Position numbers and translations under genes: made by a program
Part shown: positions 1-7,605 of the stretch, piece after piece
Numbering within the stretch: the stretch's first letter is position 1
Layout of the letters: every line of letters starts with the position of its first letter
Notes under the pieces: generated by a model
What the model was told of the DNA's origin: nothing
The model's database searches: none
What the model saw: the letters and a program-made list of their open reading frames with translations, nothing else
Assembly: GCA_964636675.1 (NCBI GenBank)
Contig: CAZWUO010000082.1
Coordinates: 1 to 13,965 of the forward strand
Direction of reading: 5' to 3'
Source of the DNA: JALUUH01 sp964636675
Lineage (GTDB): Bacteria; Pseudomonadota; Gammaproteobacteria; S012-40
DNA length: 13,965 nt

Positions 1-933
1 CATGTGGAAGATAGGCGGTTTGTTCTACACTATGGCGATATGACGGATTCAAGCAGTTTAGTTCGTATTATTCAAAAAGTGCAACCCGATGAAATATATA
101 ATTTAGCCGCGCAAAGTCATGTTGCCGTATCGTTTGAAGAACCTGAATATACAGCAAACTCTGATGCGTTAGGTGCGCTACGAATTTTAGAAGCGATTCG
201 TATCCTCGGTCTCGAAAAGAAAACACGTTTTTACCAGGCCTCAACTTCAGAGTTATACGGACTAGTTCAAGAAACACCTCAAAAAGAAACAACTCCATTT
301 TATCCTCGCTCACCTTATGCTGTTGCGAAGCTCTATGCATATTGGATAACGGTTAATTATCGTGAGTCGTATGGAATGTATGCATGTAACGGGATTCTAT
401 TCAATCACGAATCCCCAATGCGAGGTGAAACCTTTGTCACACGCAAAATAACACGTGCACTCGCTCGGATTAAACTCGGCCTGCAAAATTGTTTATACCT
501 AGGAAATCTTGACGCAAAACGCGACTGGGGCCATGCTAAAGATTACGTCGAGATGCAATGGCTTATGTTGCAACAAGAAAAGGCTGAAGATTTTGTCATT
601 GCAACTGGGGTGCAATTTAGTGTACGTGAGTTTGTCAGCATAGCTGCCGAAGATCTTGGAATTAAAATACGTTGGGAAGGAAAAGATCTTGAAGAAAAAG
701 GATATGATGAACAAGGTAAGTGTATCGTTTCTGTCGATGAACGATATTTTCGACCTGCGGAAGTAGAAACGTTATTGGGTGATGCAACTAAAGCAAAAGA
801 AAAACTTGGTTGGATTCCAAAAATAACTTTTCGAGAGTTGGTTTCTGAAATGGTGAGAGAAGACTTAAAAGTTTCTGAGAAAGATGAGTTAGTTAAAAGG
901 CATGGGTATTCGGTTTTGGATCATCATGAATAA
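1..933 (+). CDS. gmd: GDP-mannose 4,6-dehydratase, 5'-truncated by window edge
   Basis: Converts GDP-D-mannose to GDP-4-keto-6-deoxy-D-mannose in the cytoplasm, the precursor of GDP-fucose, GDP-rhamnose, GDP-perosamine and colitose. The reading frame is open from base 1. About 310 residues are visible against roughly 370 in E. coli Gmd, so about 60 N-terminal residues, including the TGxxGxxG nucleotide-binding loop, lie upstream; the GTG at position 4 is not the real start. Visible family hallmarks are LHYGDMTD, QPDEIYNLAAQSHVAVSF, the catalytic STSELYG followed by SPYAVAK (YxxxK), LFNHESP, the RDWGHAKDYV block and YFRPAEVETLLGD near the C-terminus. The protein matches the family closely to its end, so it looks functional. 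No reductase or aminotransferase that would use its product is adjacent downstream, so the enzyme completing the sugar is probably upstream or elsewhere. Confidence 0.96.
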   Translation, partial: HVEDRRFVLHYGDMTDSSSLVRIIQKVQPDEIYNLAAQSHVAVSFEEPEYTANSDALGALRILEAIRILGLEKKTRFYQASTSELYGLVQETPQKETTPFYPRSPYAVAKLYAYWITVNYRESYGMYACNGILFNHESPMRGETFVTRKITRALARIKLGLQNCLYLGNLDAKRDWGHAKDYVEMQWLMLQQEKAEDFVIATGVQFSVREFVSIAAEDLGIKIRWEGKDLEEKGYDEQGKCIVSVDERYFRPAEVETLLGDATKAKEKLGWIPKITFRELVSEMVREDLKVSEKDELVKRHGYSVLDHHE

Positions 934-1164
934 ATTCACAGGAGTATTTCAATCAGCGTTATTTTAAATGTCTTTGAATATAATTCGTGATGAATCCAAT
1001 TGAGTTACTTGCAATATTAAATGGAATGCTTTCTAGCATAGCTTTCCAGTCTTTTCCTATAGGTATGAACTAGTCTTTATTTATAGAAGGCGGTTAGTCG
1101 TCATCACATTTTCCGTGTTAGCAGAGTGCTATGACTATGTATGATATAAGGTAAGAATGAAATT
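934..1164 (+). other. Intergenic gap between gmd and the ABC transporter
   Basis: This AT-rich stretch of 231 bp has no convincing gene. A 13-codon frame starts with an ATG at 926 inside the end of gmd and stops at 965-967; a CAGGAG motif follows its start. It may be the stub of a lost gene but resembles nothing recognised. A TATGAT-like hexamer near 1140 could be a -10 element for the transporter, but no matching -35 is obvious. No strong hairpin followed by a T-run is visible. Confidence 0.4.
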
Positions 1165-2940
1165 ATGATAAAAAGTGTTTGGTCTATCCTTGAGCGTCCT
1201 TATCGTAAAAGGGCGGTTTTATTATTGGGTTTAATGATGGTCGGTATGGGGCTGGAAATGCTTGGTGTCGGTTTAATAATCCCACTTATGGTGTTGATCA
1301 CTGATCAAGATTTATATCGAAATTATCCTGCAGTTATTCCGTTTCTTGACGCTCTTGGGAATCCTAATCAAGCTCAGCTTATTATTGGGAGTACAATAGC
1401 ATTAATAGGCGTATATATATTTAAAGCAATGTTTTTAGGTTTCCTGACATGGCATCAAGCGAGATTTGCCTTCGATGTTCAGGCTAATCTATCACAAAGA
1501 ATTTTTAAAAGTTATCTTCGACAACCATATACTTTTCATTTAAAGCATAATACATCTGAGTTGATTCGCAATAATGTAACAGAGGTGAATGAGTTTATCT
1601 TTCGGATTCTTATACCTGGGTTTAGTTTGCTGAGTGAAGGTGTTGTTCTAATTGGCCTCTCTGTACTTCTTTTAGTTGTTGAACCATTAGGTACTCTTTC
1701 TGCTCTGGGGGCGGCAGGTGTTGCAGGTGTTGTTTATTATGCGCTTGTAGGGAGTCGTGTTGCGAGATGGGGGAAGCAACGTCAATACCATGAAGGATTA
1801 AGAGTGAAACACTTGCAGCAAGGCTTGGGAGCAGTAAAGGATATCAAATTGCTTGGCAGAGAAGATGATTTTATTACACAGTATCGGCAGCACGCATTAA
1901 AATGCGCCTATGTTAGCGGGCGTCAGTTGGCTTTGCAGCAGTTTCCACGATTGTGGTTTGAAATGCTTGCAGTAGTTGGACTTGGAGCATTGATTTTATC
2001 AATGCTTGCGCTGGGAAGAGAAACGGGTGAGTTAATCCTGGTAATTGGACTTTTTGGCGTTGCTGCTTTTAGAGTTCTTCCTTCAATAAATAAAATAATG
2101 TCAGCTATACAGGCAATTAAATATGGCTCCTCTACTATTCCGATTATATCAAAAGAACTAAATTCTACTGAAATTAATTCTAATTCAAAAAAAAATACCG
2201 GAATACATCTTGACACTAATAGTGAACTCGAGAGTGAGATTTGTTTGGAAAACATAAGTTTTTCTTATCCTGGGGCTTCGGAATCAAGTTTAAAAGATAT
2301 TTCGATTACTATTAACAAGGGTGAGAGTGTTGGGTTTGTTGGGCCTAGCGGTGCTGGGAAAAGTACACTTGTAGATGTGATTCTTGGATTACTGTCTATA
2401 ACAGGCACGGGCAAGGTGGTGGTTGATGGAAGAGATATTCAAGATGATCTTCGAAGCTGGCAAAATCAAGTAGGTTATGTTCCTCAGTCGATATATTTAA
2501 CGGATGATACAATTCTGCGAAACATCGCTTTTGGAATTTCCGATGAGAATATAGATGAAACGGCGGTTTGGCGAGCTGTAAAGGCTTCACAGCTAGAGGT
2601 TTTTGTTAACGAACAAACTGATGGTCTTATGGCTGTAGTTGGAGAGCGTGGAGTTCGCTTGTCGGGCGGACAGCGCCAGCGTATTGGCATTGCGCGAGCA
2701 CTATATCATGATCCTGCGGTGCTTGTACTGGATGAAGCTACAAGTGCCTTAGATAGTGATACTGAAGAGGGCGTTATGCAAGCTGTAGAAGGATTGCACG
2801 GAAAAAAAACTATTCTGATTATAGCTCATCGTCTTAGTACTGTTAGTAAGTGTGATAGGCTTTTCAAGATCGAAGCGGGTCATATAGTAGAAAGCGGAAT
2901 CAGATTGGCTAATAACTTAGCTGAGAATGTTGGGGTGTAA
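1165..2940 (+). CDS. ABC transporter, fused permease and ATPase (MsbA/PglK-type flippase)
   Basis: A 591-residue half-transporter, the usual length for this family, expected to act as an inner-membrane homodimer. The N-terminal half (about residues 15-310) has hydrophobic stretches near 18-45, 70-92, 145-172, 175-196, 262-285 and 288-308, typical of a six-helix exporter domain. The ATPase domain begins near residue 355 and has Walker A GPSGAGKST (393-401), signature LSGGQRQ (499-505), Walker B VLVLDEAT (519-526) and the H-loop His555, so it should hydrolyse ATP. The linker at about 330-355 is Ser/Asn rich. In glycan loci such proteins (PglK, MsbA-like) flip lipid-linked saccharides across the inner membrane. 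That role is inferred from context; the substrate cannot be read. A purine-rich TAAGGT lies about 12 bases upstream of the ATG. Its 3' end overlaps the next gene by 14 bases if that gene starts at 2927. Confidence 0.93.
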   Translation: MIKSVWSILERPYRKRAVLLLGLMMVGMGLEMLGVGLIIPLMVLITDQDLYRNYPAVIPFLDALGNPNQAQLIIGSTIALIGVYIFKAMFLGFLTWHQARFAFDVQANLSQRIFKSYLRQPYTFHLKHNTSELIRNNVTEVNEFIFRILIPGFSLLSEGVVLIGLSVLLLVVEPLGTLSALGAAGVAGVVYYALVGSRVARWGKQRQYHEGLRVKHLQQGLGAVKDIKLLGREDDFITQYRQHALKCAYVSGRQLALQQFPRLWFEMLAVVGLGALILSMLALGRETGELILVIGLFGVAAFRVLPSINKIMSAIQAIKYGSSTIPIISKELNSTEINSNSKKNTGIHLDTNSELESEICLENISFSYPGASESSLKDISITINKGESVGFVGPSGAGKSTLVDVILGLLSITGTGKVVVDGRDIQDDLRSWQNQVGYVPQSIYLTDDTILRNIAFGISDENIDETAVWRAVKASQLEVFVNEQTDGLMAVVGERGVRLSGGQRQRIGIARALYHDPAVLVLDEATSALDSDTEEGVMQAVEGLHGKKTILIIAHRLSTVSKCDRLFKIEAGHIVESGIRLANNLAENVGV

Positions 2941-4543
2941 GTTGAAAATTGTTGATTGTACATTACGTGATGGCGGTTATTATTGTAATTGGGATTTTCC
3001 ACGTGACTTAGTAAATGAATATCTGGCCGCTATGGCTGCTATAGCTGTAGATTATGTAGAGTTAGGTTTTCGTTCGCTTAACAGAAAAGGTTTTCGTGGG
3101 GCATATGCTTATACGACAGATGATTTTCTAGAAAGTCTAGCCATTCCGAAGAATCTTAAAGTTGGCGTTATGATTAATGCGTCCGAGTTAGTCAATAGTC
3201 AGTATGGCCCCGTTGAAGTATGTAAGAAATTATTTAATACAGCATCAAAATCACAAGTGAAACTGGTACGAATTGCGTGCCATGTCGATGAATTTGACAG
3301 TATGTCTCCTGTATGCGCATGGCTCAATAAAGCTGGGTACATTGTTGGAATTAACTTAATGCAAGTTGCAGCTCGGACAGAACCGGAACTAGTGGATATC
3401 GCAAAATTAGCAAATAATTTAGAAATTGATGTCCTGTATTTTGCGGACAGTTTAGGCAGTTTAGACCCGCATCGTACAACAGGTATCGTGCGTGTTCTCA
3501 AGCAGTATTGGCTGGGAGACTTGGGTATTCATGCTCATGATAATATGGGGAATGCACTTGCCAATACCTTACAAGCTTTAGATGAGGGCTTGACCTGGGC
3601 AGATAGTACTGTAACTGGAATGGGGCGGGGGCCAGGGAATACTAAAACTGAGTTTTTAGCAACTGAAGTAGAGTTGTTGCGAATGCAGCAAATAAATCTC
3701 ACCCCACTGCTTACGTTAATTAGACAATATTTTGCTCCCATGCAATACAAATATGGATGGGGAACTAATGCGTATTACTATTTGGCGGGTAAGTACAGTA
3801 TCCACCCAACTTATATTCAGGAAATGATGGGGGATTCGCGTTATAGCGAAGAAGATATTTTGGCTGCAATTGACCATTTACGAATTGAAGGCGGCAAGAA
3901 ATTTTGTACGACAAATCTGGATTCTGCACGACATTTTTATCAAAGCGTCCCTAGTGGAGGTTGGAATCCTGCTATGTTATTTAAGGGTCAAGAAGTATTG
4001 TTGCTTGGTGCGGGGCCTGGTGTTGAGGCACACCGTGATGCATTGGAAAGGTACGTCCGAAAATCGAAACCAATTGTTGTGGCATTAAATACACAGTCCC
4101 AAATTGATGCTGAATTAATTGATGTTCGTGTTGCGTGTCACCCTCTTCGCCTATTGGCTGATTGCGAGGCACATTCTAGATTACCCCAGCCCTTGATTAC
4201 TCCAGTATCAATGTTACCAACGAATATCAGGCTGGCGCTTGGAGCTAGAGAATTATTAGACTTTGGTTTGGGTGTCAAGCAGGGGGTTTTCGAATTTGCC
4301 GAAACGCACTGTATTTTACCCAGTTCTTTGGTCATTGCTTATGCGCTAGCAGTAGCATCGAGTGGGAAAGCTAGTCGAGTTCTTTTGGCGGGTTTCGATG
4401 GATATGGCGCTGATGATCCTCGCCGAACAGAAGCGGACAAGATTTTTCATGCGTATCAGGATGCAAAGAACACTGTGCCATTGTTGGCTATTACTCCTAC
4501 ATTGTACAGCTTGGAAACAACCTCTGTTTATGCGTTAACGTAA
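2927..4543 (+). CDS. DRE-TIM aldolase (HOA-like) fused to a C-terminal GT42/DUF115-like domain
   Basis: Two domains are visible. Residues about 5-320 match the DRE-TIM metallolyase superfamily, nearest the 4-hydroxy-2-oxovalerate-aldolase-like branch: CTLRDGGYYCNWDF at 11-24 and a HAHDN metal-binding motif at 202-206, followed by TGMGRGPGNTKTE. Predicted metal ligands are Asp15, His202 and His204. Where classical DmpG-type aldolases carry a His three residues after this Asp, Tyr18 is found. Such enzymes make or split C-C bonds with pyruvate, so a role in building a 3-deoxy-2-keto sugar acid is inferred. Residues about 355-538 form a second domain with LLLGAGPG (358-365) and LLAGFDGYG (486-494), the pattern of GT42 sialyltransferases and DUF115/Maf proteins. 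The ATG at 2927 overlaps the transporter by 14 bases and lacks a ribosome site. TTG at 2942 is an alternative: GGGG lies six bases upstream and the protein would begin MKIVDCTLRDGG, close to the conserved core. It is followed after 14 bases by the cytidylyltransferase gene. Confidence 0.85.
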   Translation: MLGCKLKIVDCTLRDGGYYCNWDFPRDLVNEYLAAMAAIAVDYVELGFRSLNRKGFRGAYAYTTDDFLESLAIPKNLKVGVMINASELVNSQYGPVEVCKKLFNTASKSQVKLVRIACHVDEFDSMSPVCAWLNKAGYIVGINLMQVAARTEPELVDIAKLANNLEIDVLYFADSLGSLDPHRTTGIVRVLKQYWLGDLGIHAHDNMGNALANTLQALDEGLTWADSTVTGMGRGPGNTKTEFLATEVELLRMQQINLTPLLTLIRQYFAPMQYKYGWGTNAYYYLAGKYSIHPTYIQEMMGDSRYSEEDILAAIDHLRIEGGKKFCTTNLDSARHFYQSVPSGGWNPAMLFKGQEVLLLGAGPGVEAHRDALERYVRKSKPIVVALNTQSQIDAELIDVRVACHPLRLLADCEAHSRLPQPLITPVSMLPTNIRLALGARELLDFGLGVKQGVFEFAETHCILPSSLVIAYALAVASSGKASRVLLAGFDGYGADDPRRTEADKIFHAYQDAKNTVPLLAITPTLYSLETTSVYALT

Positions 4544-4557
4544 CACGAGACTAATTT

Positions 4558-5298
4558 ATGAATACAGTTATAATTATCCCTGCTAGATATAAATCATCGA
4601 GATTTCCGGGAAAACCATTGGTGTCACTGCTTGGGAAGCCAATGATATTGTGGGTAGCGGAGCTATGCGCAAAAGCTCTGAAGAAGGATTCTGTTTATGT
4701 AGCAACGGAAGATGATCGTATAGCCAAGGTTGTGAGAGATGCTGGCTTCAATGTTGTCATGACTAGTGATGAACCTCTAACCGGAACAGATCGTTTGGCT
4801 GAAGCCGCACAACAAATTCATGCAGATATTTACATTAATGTCCAGGGTGATGAGCCACTTATTGATCCAGCCGATATTATTAATGTATTAGATGCTAAGA
4901 AACAGTTTCCTCAAGATGTTATTAAAGGCTATAGCGAACTAGGTTCCAATGAAGACCCTAATAATATCAATATTCCAAAAGTTATATTTACCGAAGATAA
5001 GCGTATGGTTTATATGTCACGACAGCCCTTGCCTGGTTTTAAGGTTGGATCAAATGCTCCGAAAAAATACTACAAAGCTGTGTGCATATATGCATTTAAC
5101 AAGAAAGAGCTAATGGCCTACACAAATTATGGGCGAAAAAGTACTTTAGAATATTCTGAAGATATTGAAATATTGAGATTTCTAGAGTTTGGTAAGACCA
5201 TTCGTCTTGTCGAGACTTATGCCGGAAGTTTGGCGGTGGATGTGCCTGAAGATGTAGTGATAGTTGAGAAAGCCTTAAGACTTCATGCTTCGGAATAA
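4558..5298 (+). CDS. KdsB-like CMP-ulosonate synthetase (3-deoxy-manno-octulosonate cytidylyltransferase family)
   Basis: Expected to transfer CMP from CTP to the anomeric hydroxyl of a 3-deoxy-ulosonic acid such as Kdo, with Mg2+, in the cytoplasm. At 246 residues it matches KdsB (about 248). The nucleotide-binding N-terminus reads IIPARYKSSRFPGKPL; TGTDRLAEA corresponds to the SGTDR block; VQGDEP (95-100) carries the metal-binding Asp98; SRQPLP replaces the usual SRxxIP; EDIEILRFLE and LAVDVPEDV end the fold. The signatures are closer to KdsB than to NeuA. It lies 14 bases after an aldolase and near a HAD phosphatase, which suggests a dedicated copy for a locus-specific sugar rather than the housekeeping kdsB of lipid A-core synthesis. 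For that reason no gene symbol is given. The ATG at 4558 has only a weak GAGA upstream. Substrate could be Kdo, an 8-amino or other Kdo variant, or a novel ulosonate. Confidence 0.88.
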   Translation: MNTVIIIPARYKSSRFPGKPLVSLLGKPMILWVAELCAKALKKDSVYVATEDDRIAKVVRDAGFNVVMTSDEPLTGTDRLAEAAQQIHADIYINVQGDEPLIDPADIINVLDAKKQFPQDVIKGYSELGSNEDPNNINIPKVIFTEDKRMVYMSRQPLPGFKVGSNAPKKYYKAVCIYAFNKKELMAYTNYGRKSTLEYSEDIEILRFLEFGKTIRLVETYAGSLAVDVPEDVVIVEKALRLHASE

Positions 5299-5348
5299 CT
5301 TTAAGGATTTGCAATTAGTTTGTTGAAGTTGAAAAAAGGACATTGAAT

Positions 5349-6071
5349 ATGAAGTGTGGAGAATTTGATAAGCGAAATGATGAGTACCATAAAGAGTTTT
5401 CAGTTGAAAATTATTTTTCACGGCTTTTAGTTGGCGATGAGTTCAATAGTTCAGGTAGCGAGGAGATTATCATTTTTGACGTTGGGGCGCATAAGGGAGA
5501 GAGCGCAGAATTCTTTCATCAAGTTTTTAATAATGCGCACATTTATAGTTTTGAACCGAATCCTGACGCAGCAAATACGATTAAATTAAAGGATATTCCA
5601 AATGTAAAAGTATTTACGCTTGCTTTGAGTAATGAAAGTGGAAAATTTAGATTTAATGTTCAGGATTTGTCTCACTTATCTTCGTTAAATCCAATTAATA
5701 CTCGCAGTGAGCATTCTCTAGGGTATGCAGAAAAGGAAACGCATACTGAAATTGATGTAATGGTCGCTCGTGGTGATGAGTTTTGTGCTTCGAATGGTGT
5801 TGCAAAAATTGATTTACTCAAAGTCGACGTCCAGGCAAATGAAGTTGATACTTTGGCTGGTTTTTCTAACTTTATCTCAAATGTAAGAGTGGTGTTTGTT
5901 GAAGTATCTTTGTATGATTTTTATAAGAAAAAGTCTAGCATAAGACAAATAGAAGAAGTTCTTATAGGTTTTGAATTGTATGATATCTATGAAATTTCAA
6001 AAAACCCAAAGACGCTCGGAACTGACTGGGCAACGCTCGTCTATAAAAATAAAAAACTGAAGAATTATTAA
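5349..6071 (+). CDS. FkbM-family SAM-dependent methyltransferase
   Basis: A 240-residue protein of the FkbM family, which mostly O-methylates sugars or other hydroxyl groups. The SAM-binding motif I is IIIFDVGAHKGE (about 40-51), followed by YSFEPNP (66-72), whose acidic residue should bind the SAM ribose. The later IDLLKVDVQANEVDTL corresponds to the family block IDLLKIDVEGxE, with Gln-Ala in place of the common Glu-Gly. The ATG at 5349 is chosen because AAAGGA ends eight bases before it; the TTG at 5343 would leave only two bases. The gene sits 50 bases after the cytidylyltransferase and two bases before the HAD gene, so it belongs to the same operon. A role in methylating the cassette's sugar is inferred from position only. 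Confidence 0.87.
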   Translation: MKCGEFDKRNDEYHKEFSVENYFSRLLVGDEFNSSGSEEIIIFDVGAHKGESAEFFHQVFNNAHIYSFEPNPDAANTIKLKDIPNVKVFTLALSNESGKFRFNVQDLSHLSSLNPINTRSEHSLGYAEKETHTEIDVMVARGDEFCASNGVAKIDLLKVDVQANEVDTLAGFSNFISNVRVVFVEVSLYDFYKKKSSIRQIEEVLIGFELYDIYEISKNPKTLGTDWATLVYKNKKLKNY

Positions 6072-6073
6072 AA

Positions 6074-6751
6074 ATGAATATGTTATCTTTGCATACAATT
6101 GTATTTGACTGTGATGGCGTAATTTTAAATTCTAATCGCGTTAAAACAGAGGGGTTTCGTGAGGTAGCGAAGCAGTATGGAGAAGATGCTGCGGAGTCAT
6201 TGGTAGATTATCATGTTCAAAATGGTGGGATTTCTAGATATGAGAAATTTGAGTACCTATTAAGTGATATTCTTGGTCGTAATGTAGATAAAGATGAAGT
6301 TATTTCACTTGCAGGAGATTATGGAGACTGCGTGTATCAACATTTGATTAAATGTGAAATGGTTGCCGATCTTGAAAAGCTAAGAAAATATACAAAAAAT
6401 GCAACTTGGATTGTGGCATCAGGTAGTGATCAAGTAGAATTGCGTAAACTATTCTCAGTACGAGGGATTGCTCATTTATTTGATGGTGGGATATTTGGCA
6501 GTCCAGATGCGAAAGATAAAATAATTAAACGTGAACTTGAAAGCGGCAATATACATAACCCAGCTCTATTCATTGGGGATAGTCGATATGATCATGAGGT
6601 AGCAATTGCTGCTGGGTTAGATTTTGTATTTGTTTATGGTTGGTCTGAGTTTCCTGAGTGGAAAAAATATTGTGACGATAATATGATTGAAACACGAAGA
6701 ACATTAGCGGGTGTTTTTGGAGAATTTGATTGTGTGAAATTTGGAAAATGA
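6074..6751 (+). CDS. HAD-superfamily hydrolase, capped (HAD-IA type) phosphatase
   Basis: A 225-residue haloacid-dehalogenase phosphatase. Motif I is FDCDGVI with nucleophile Asp12 and acid/base Asp14; motif II is the Ser116 in VASGS; motif III a Lys at 147 or 149 in SPDAKDK; motif IV IGDSRYD with Asp169 and Asp173. All catalytic positions are present. The stretch between motifs I and II (about 20-95) is an alpha-helical cap as in beta-phosphoglucomutase-like members, unlike the capless KdsC. In this setting it could remove phosphate from a ulosonate phosphate before CMP activation, or from a sugar phosphate precursor; that is inference. It starts two bases after the FkbM gene and stops one base before the SDR pseudogene start (stop 6749-6751, ATG 6753). 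A second in-frame ATG at 6080 is also possible. Confidence 0.86.
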   Translation: MNMLSLHTIVFDCDGVILNSNRVKTEGFREVAKQYGEDAAESLVDYHVQNGGISRYEKFEYLLSDILGRNVDKDEVISLAGDYGDCVYQHLIKCEMVADLEKLRKYTKNATWIVASGSDQVELRKLFSVRGIAHLFDGGIFGSPDAKDKIIKRELESGNIHNPALFIGDSRYDHEVAIAAGLDFVFVYGWSEFPEWKKYCDDNMIETRRTLAGVFGEFDCVKFGK

Positions 6752-6752
6752 T

Positions 6753-7605
6753 ATGCGAAAAGCGTTGGTCACTGGTGTTGCCGGATTTATTGGGTCAAAA
6801 GTTGCCCAGGGATTGCTTGATAAAGGGTAGGTTGTTGGTGTTGACGATATTTCGGATGGAAAAATAGAAGCTGTTCCTGATGATGTTGAATTTATAGATC
6901 ATGGTTTAGCAAATCCAAGTGGTTTTAAGAATTCTCCGAAACAGGTAGATATAATATTACACCTAGTGGGGCAATCTTTCGGTGAAAAAAATTTTGATGA
7001 CCCAGTGAAAGATTTACACAAGAATATCATTTGGACTCTTAATATTATTGAATATGGATTAAAGGTATGTACAGATAGTATATTGTACGCAAGCTCGATA
7101 TCTGTTTGTGGTAACAGTGATAAAGAGTATTTTTCTGAGGAGGATGTAATCGTTCCGTTGTCTTTGCTACGGAGTTGGTAAGGCCGCTAATGAAATGTAT
7201 CTCAATGTTCATGGAAATAAACTTCCTTATGTTGCATTGAGAATGGTTTACGTTTATGGGGCAGGGAAAAAGGCTAGGAATGTTTAGAATATTATTAACT
7301 CAAATGCTTAATTTGGGTCATGTCGAAGTGCGAGGGTCGCTGAAAAGAAAAAGGGATGTTATATATTATTGATAATGTTGTTAATACATGGCTGCGTGTT
7401 GTAGAAAATAAAAAAATTGGGAATACGGTGTTAAATGCCGAGGCAGGCGTTGGAACAACCCTTAGTGAACTATTTGATCTAATTCATGAAGAAAATCCCC
7501 GGTTTTACTAGTTCTACTACTTATACAGCTTTAGGCACTCCTGGTGATCAGTTTTATGCTATTGCTGACAATAAAAAATACAAAGAGTTATGGGAGAATA
7601 AGACA
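6753..7605 (+). pseudogene. Decayed NAD-dependent epimerase/dehydratase (extended SDR)
   Basis: Conceptual translation across five frames rebuilds an extended SDR. It opens MRKALVTGVAGFIGS (TGxxGxxG) at 6753, meets an in-frame TAG at 6828-6830 just after LLDKG, then continues in the same frame through HLVGQSF and YASSISVCG to a TAA at 7179-7181. From 7168 the next frame gives YGVGK (the catalytic YxxxK), AANEMY and MVYVYGAG until 7285. From 7283 a third frame gives FRILLTQML and RKRDVIY; from 7368 a fourth gives IDNVVNTWLRVVENK; from about 7501 a fifth gives GFTSSTTYTALGTPGDQF, an SDR C-terminal pattern. All four shifts run in the +1 direction, consistent with single-base insertions. One nonsense codon and four frameshifts while neighbours are intact argue for true decay. 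The original probably oxidised, epimerised or dehydrated a nucleotide sugar. Its tail frame runs directly into the next gene, so the 3' boundary is approximate. Confidence 0.88.

Noticed and set aside
1923..2255. 110-codon open frame on the - strand
   Set aside because: Antisense to the ABC transporter's permease/linker region, low complexity and without recognisable features.
3870..4088. 72-codon + strand frame inside the aldolase fusion
   Set aside because: Out-of-frame overlap with a gene whose domains are continuous on both sides; no ribosome site.
7160..7510. Programmed ribosomal frameshifting as explanation for the SDR frame changes
   Set aside because: Four separate shifts plus an in-frame TAG without heptameric slippery sites or stimulatory structures point to decay or sequence error rather than recoding.
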